Both the position numbers and the translations under genes were made by a program. From assembly GCF_002368075.1 (NCBI RefSeq), contig NZ_AP018314.1, positions 3,409,522 to 3,473,521 of the forward strand: a stretch of DNA of 64,000 nt, written 5' to 3'. This DNA comes from Sphaerospermopsis kisseleviana NIES-73 (GTDB lineage: Bacteria; Cyanobacteriota; Cyanobacteriia; Cyanobacteriales; Nostocaceae). Below are positions 63,993-64,000 of this stretch, in pieces. The notes under the pieces were generated by a model, which worked only from the letters and a program-made list of their open reading frames with translations, did no database searches and had not been told where the DNA came from. Position 1 is the first letter of the stretch, and each line of letters begins with the position of its first letter.

Positions 63993-64000
63993 GATTGTCT

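Overview
The window looks like chromosome of a filamentous, heterocyst-forming cyanobacterium of the Nostocales. The signs are many HIP1-type GCGATCGC/GCGATCG octamers, low GC, photosystem I psaD, NDH-1 subunit ndhM, the full nirA-nrtABCD-narB nitrate operon with cyanobacterial regulators beside it, a homologue of the heterocyst regulator Asr1734/Npun_R1517, and many 7-bp short tandem repeats (STRRs) and small palindromic repeats between genes. An ABC-type nitrate transporter rather than the NrtP permease points to fresh water. Species cannot be fixed from the sequence alone.

Layout. (1) 1-6.4 kb is accessory DNA: a partial antitoxin-like gene, an ISAs1-family transposase fragment fused to a beheaded parE toxin, a frameshifted small gene, a retropepsin-like protein, two DUF488 genes followed by a probable dual-OB gene, a small 2TM protein and a DUF2887 nuclease-like protein. 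(2) 6.4-11.9 kb is housekeeping: trpE, psaD, rpoZ, DUF1818, tRNA-Pro(GGG) and 5-formyl-THF cyclo-ligase. A relic of a Tn7-like/CAST-type tnsB gene lies between psaD and rpoZ. (3) 12-18.2 kb holds GDP-fucose synthesis (gmd, fcl), a polyprenyl-phosphate sugar transferase, a GT4 glycosyltransferase and a CSP41-like SDR protein. (4) 18.3-27.7 kb holds Uma2 nucleases, pgsA, an aspartase/fumarase enzyme, a DUF1400 hydrolase, DUF362, ppa, panD and a metallo-beta-lactamase-fold protein that has lost its metal motif.

(5) 27.7-43.5 kb is the nitrate assimilation island. Divergent from the operon lie cnaT, ntcB and a Rieske lipoprotein. Then come two inserted toxin-antitoxin modules (hicBA and a PIN toxin with a small partner) and a DUF29 gene, then nirA-nrtA-nrtB-nrtC-nrtD-narB, a PsiE-like membrane protein and narM. 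NtcA sites of the form GTA-N8-TAC, each 22 bp before a TAACTT -10 box, precede both nirA and ntcB. Nitrate is imported by NrtABCD, reduced by NarB (matured with NarM) and then by NirA using ferredoxin; NtcA, NtcB and CnaT should control expression.

(6) 43.7-51.7 kb is a signalling island: an FHA-PrsW membrane protease on the plus strand, opposite an unknown 213-aa protein, a CHAT-protease/FHA protein and a PrpJ-like PP2C phosphatase, followed by ndhM and the Asr1734-like gene. (7) 52-64 kb holds an Rre1/Ycf29-type response regulator, a C-terminal processing protease, a truncated YdcF gene, a cobalamin riboswitch driving cbiMNQO cobalt uptake, another Uma2 gene, recJ, a GNAT acetyltransferase, a RecB/Cas4-like nuclease, a small membrane protein and def.

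Most promising for new biology are the PP2C/CHAT-FHA/FHA-PrsW cluster, the DUF488-DUF488-dual-OB cassette and the tnsB relic. No CRISPR array, rRNA or intact insertion sequence was seen.
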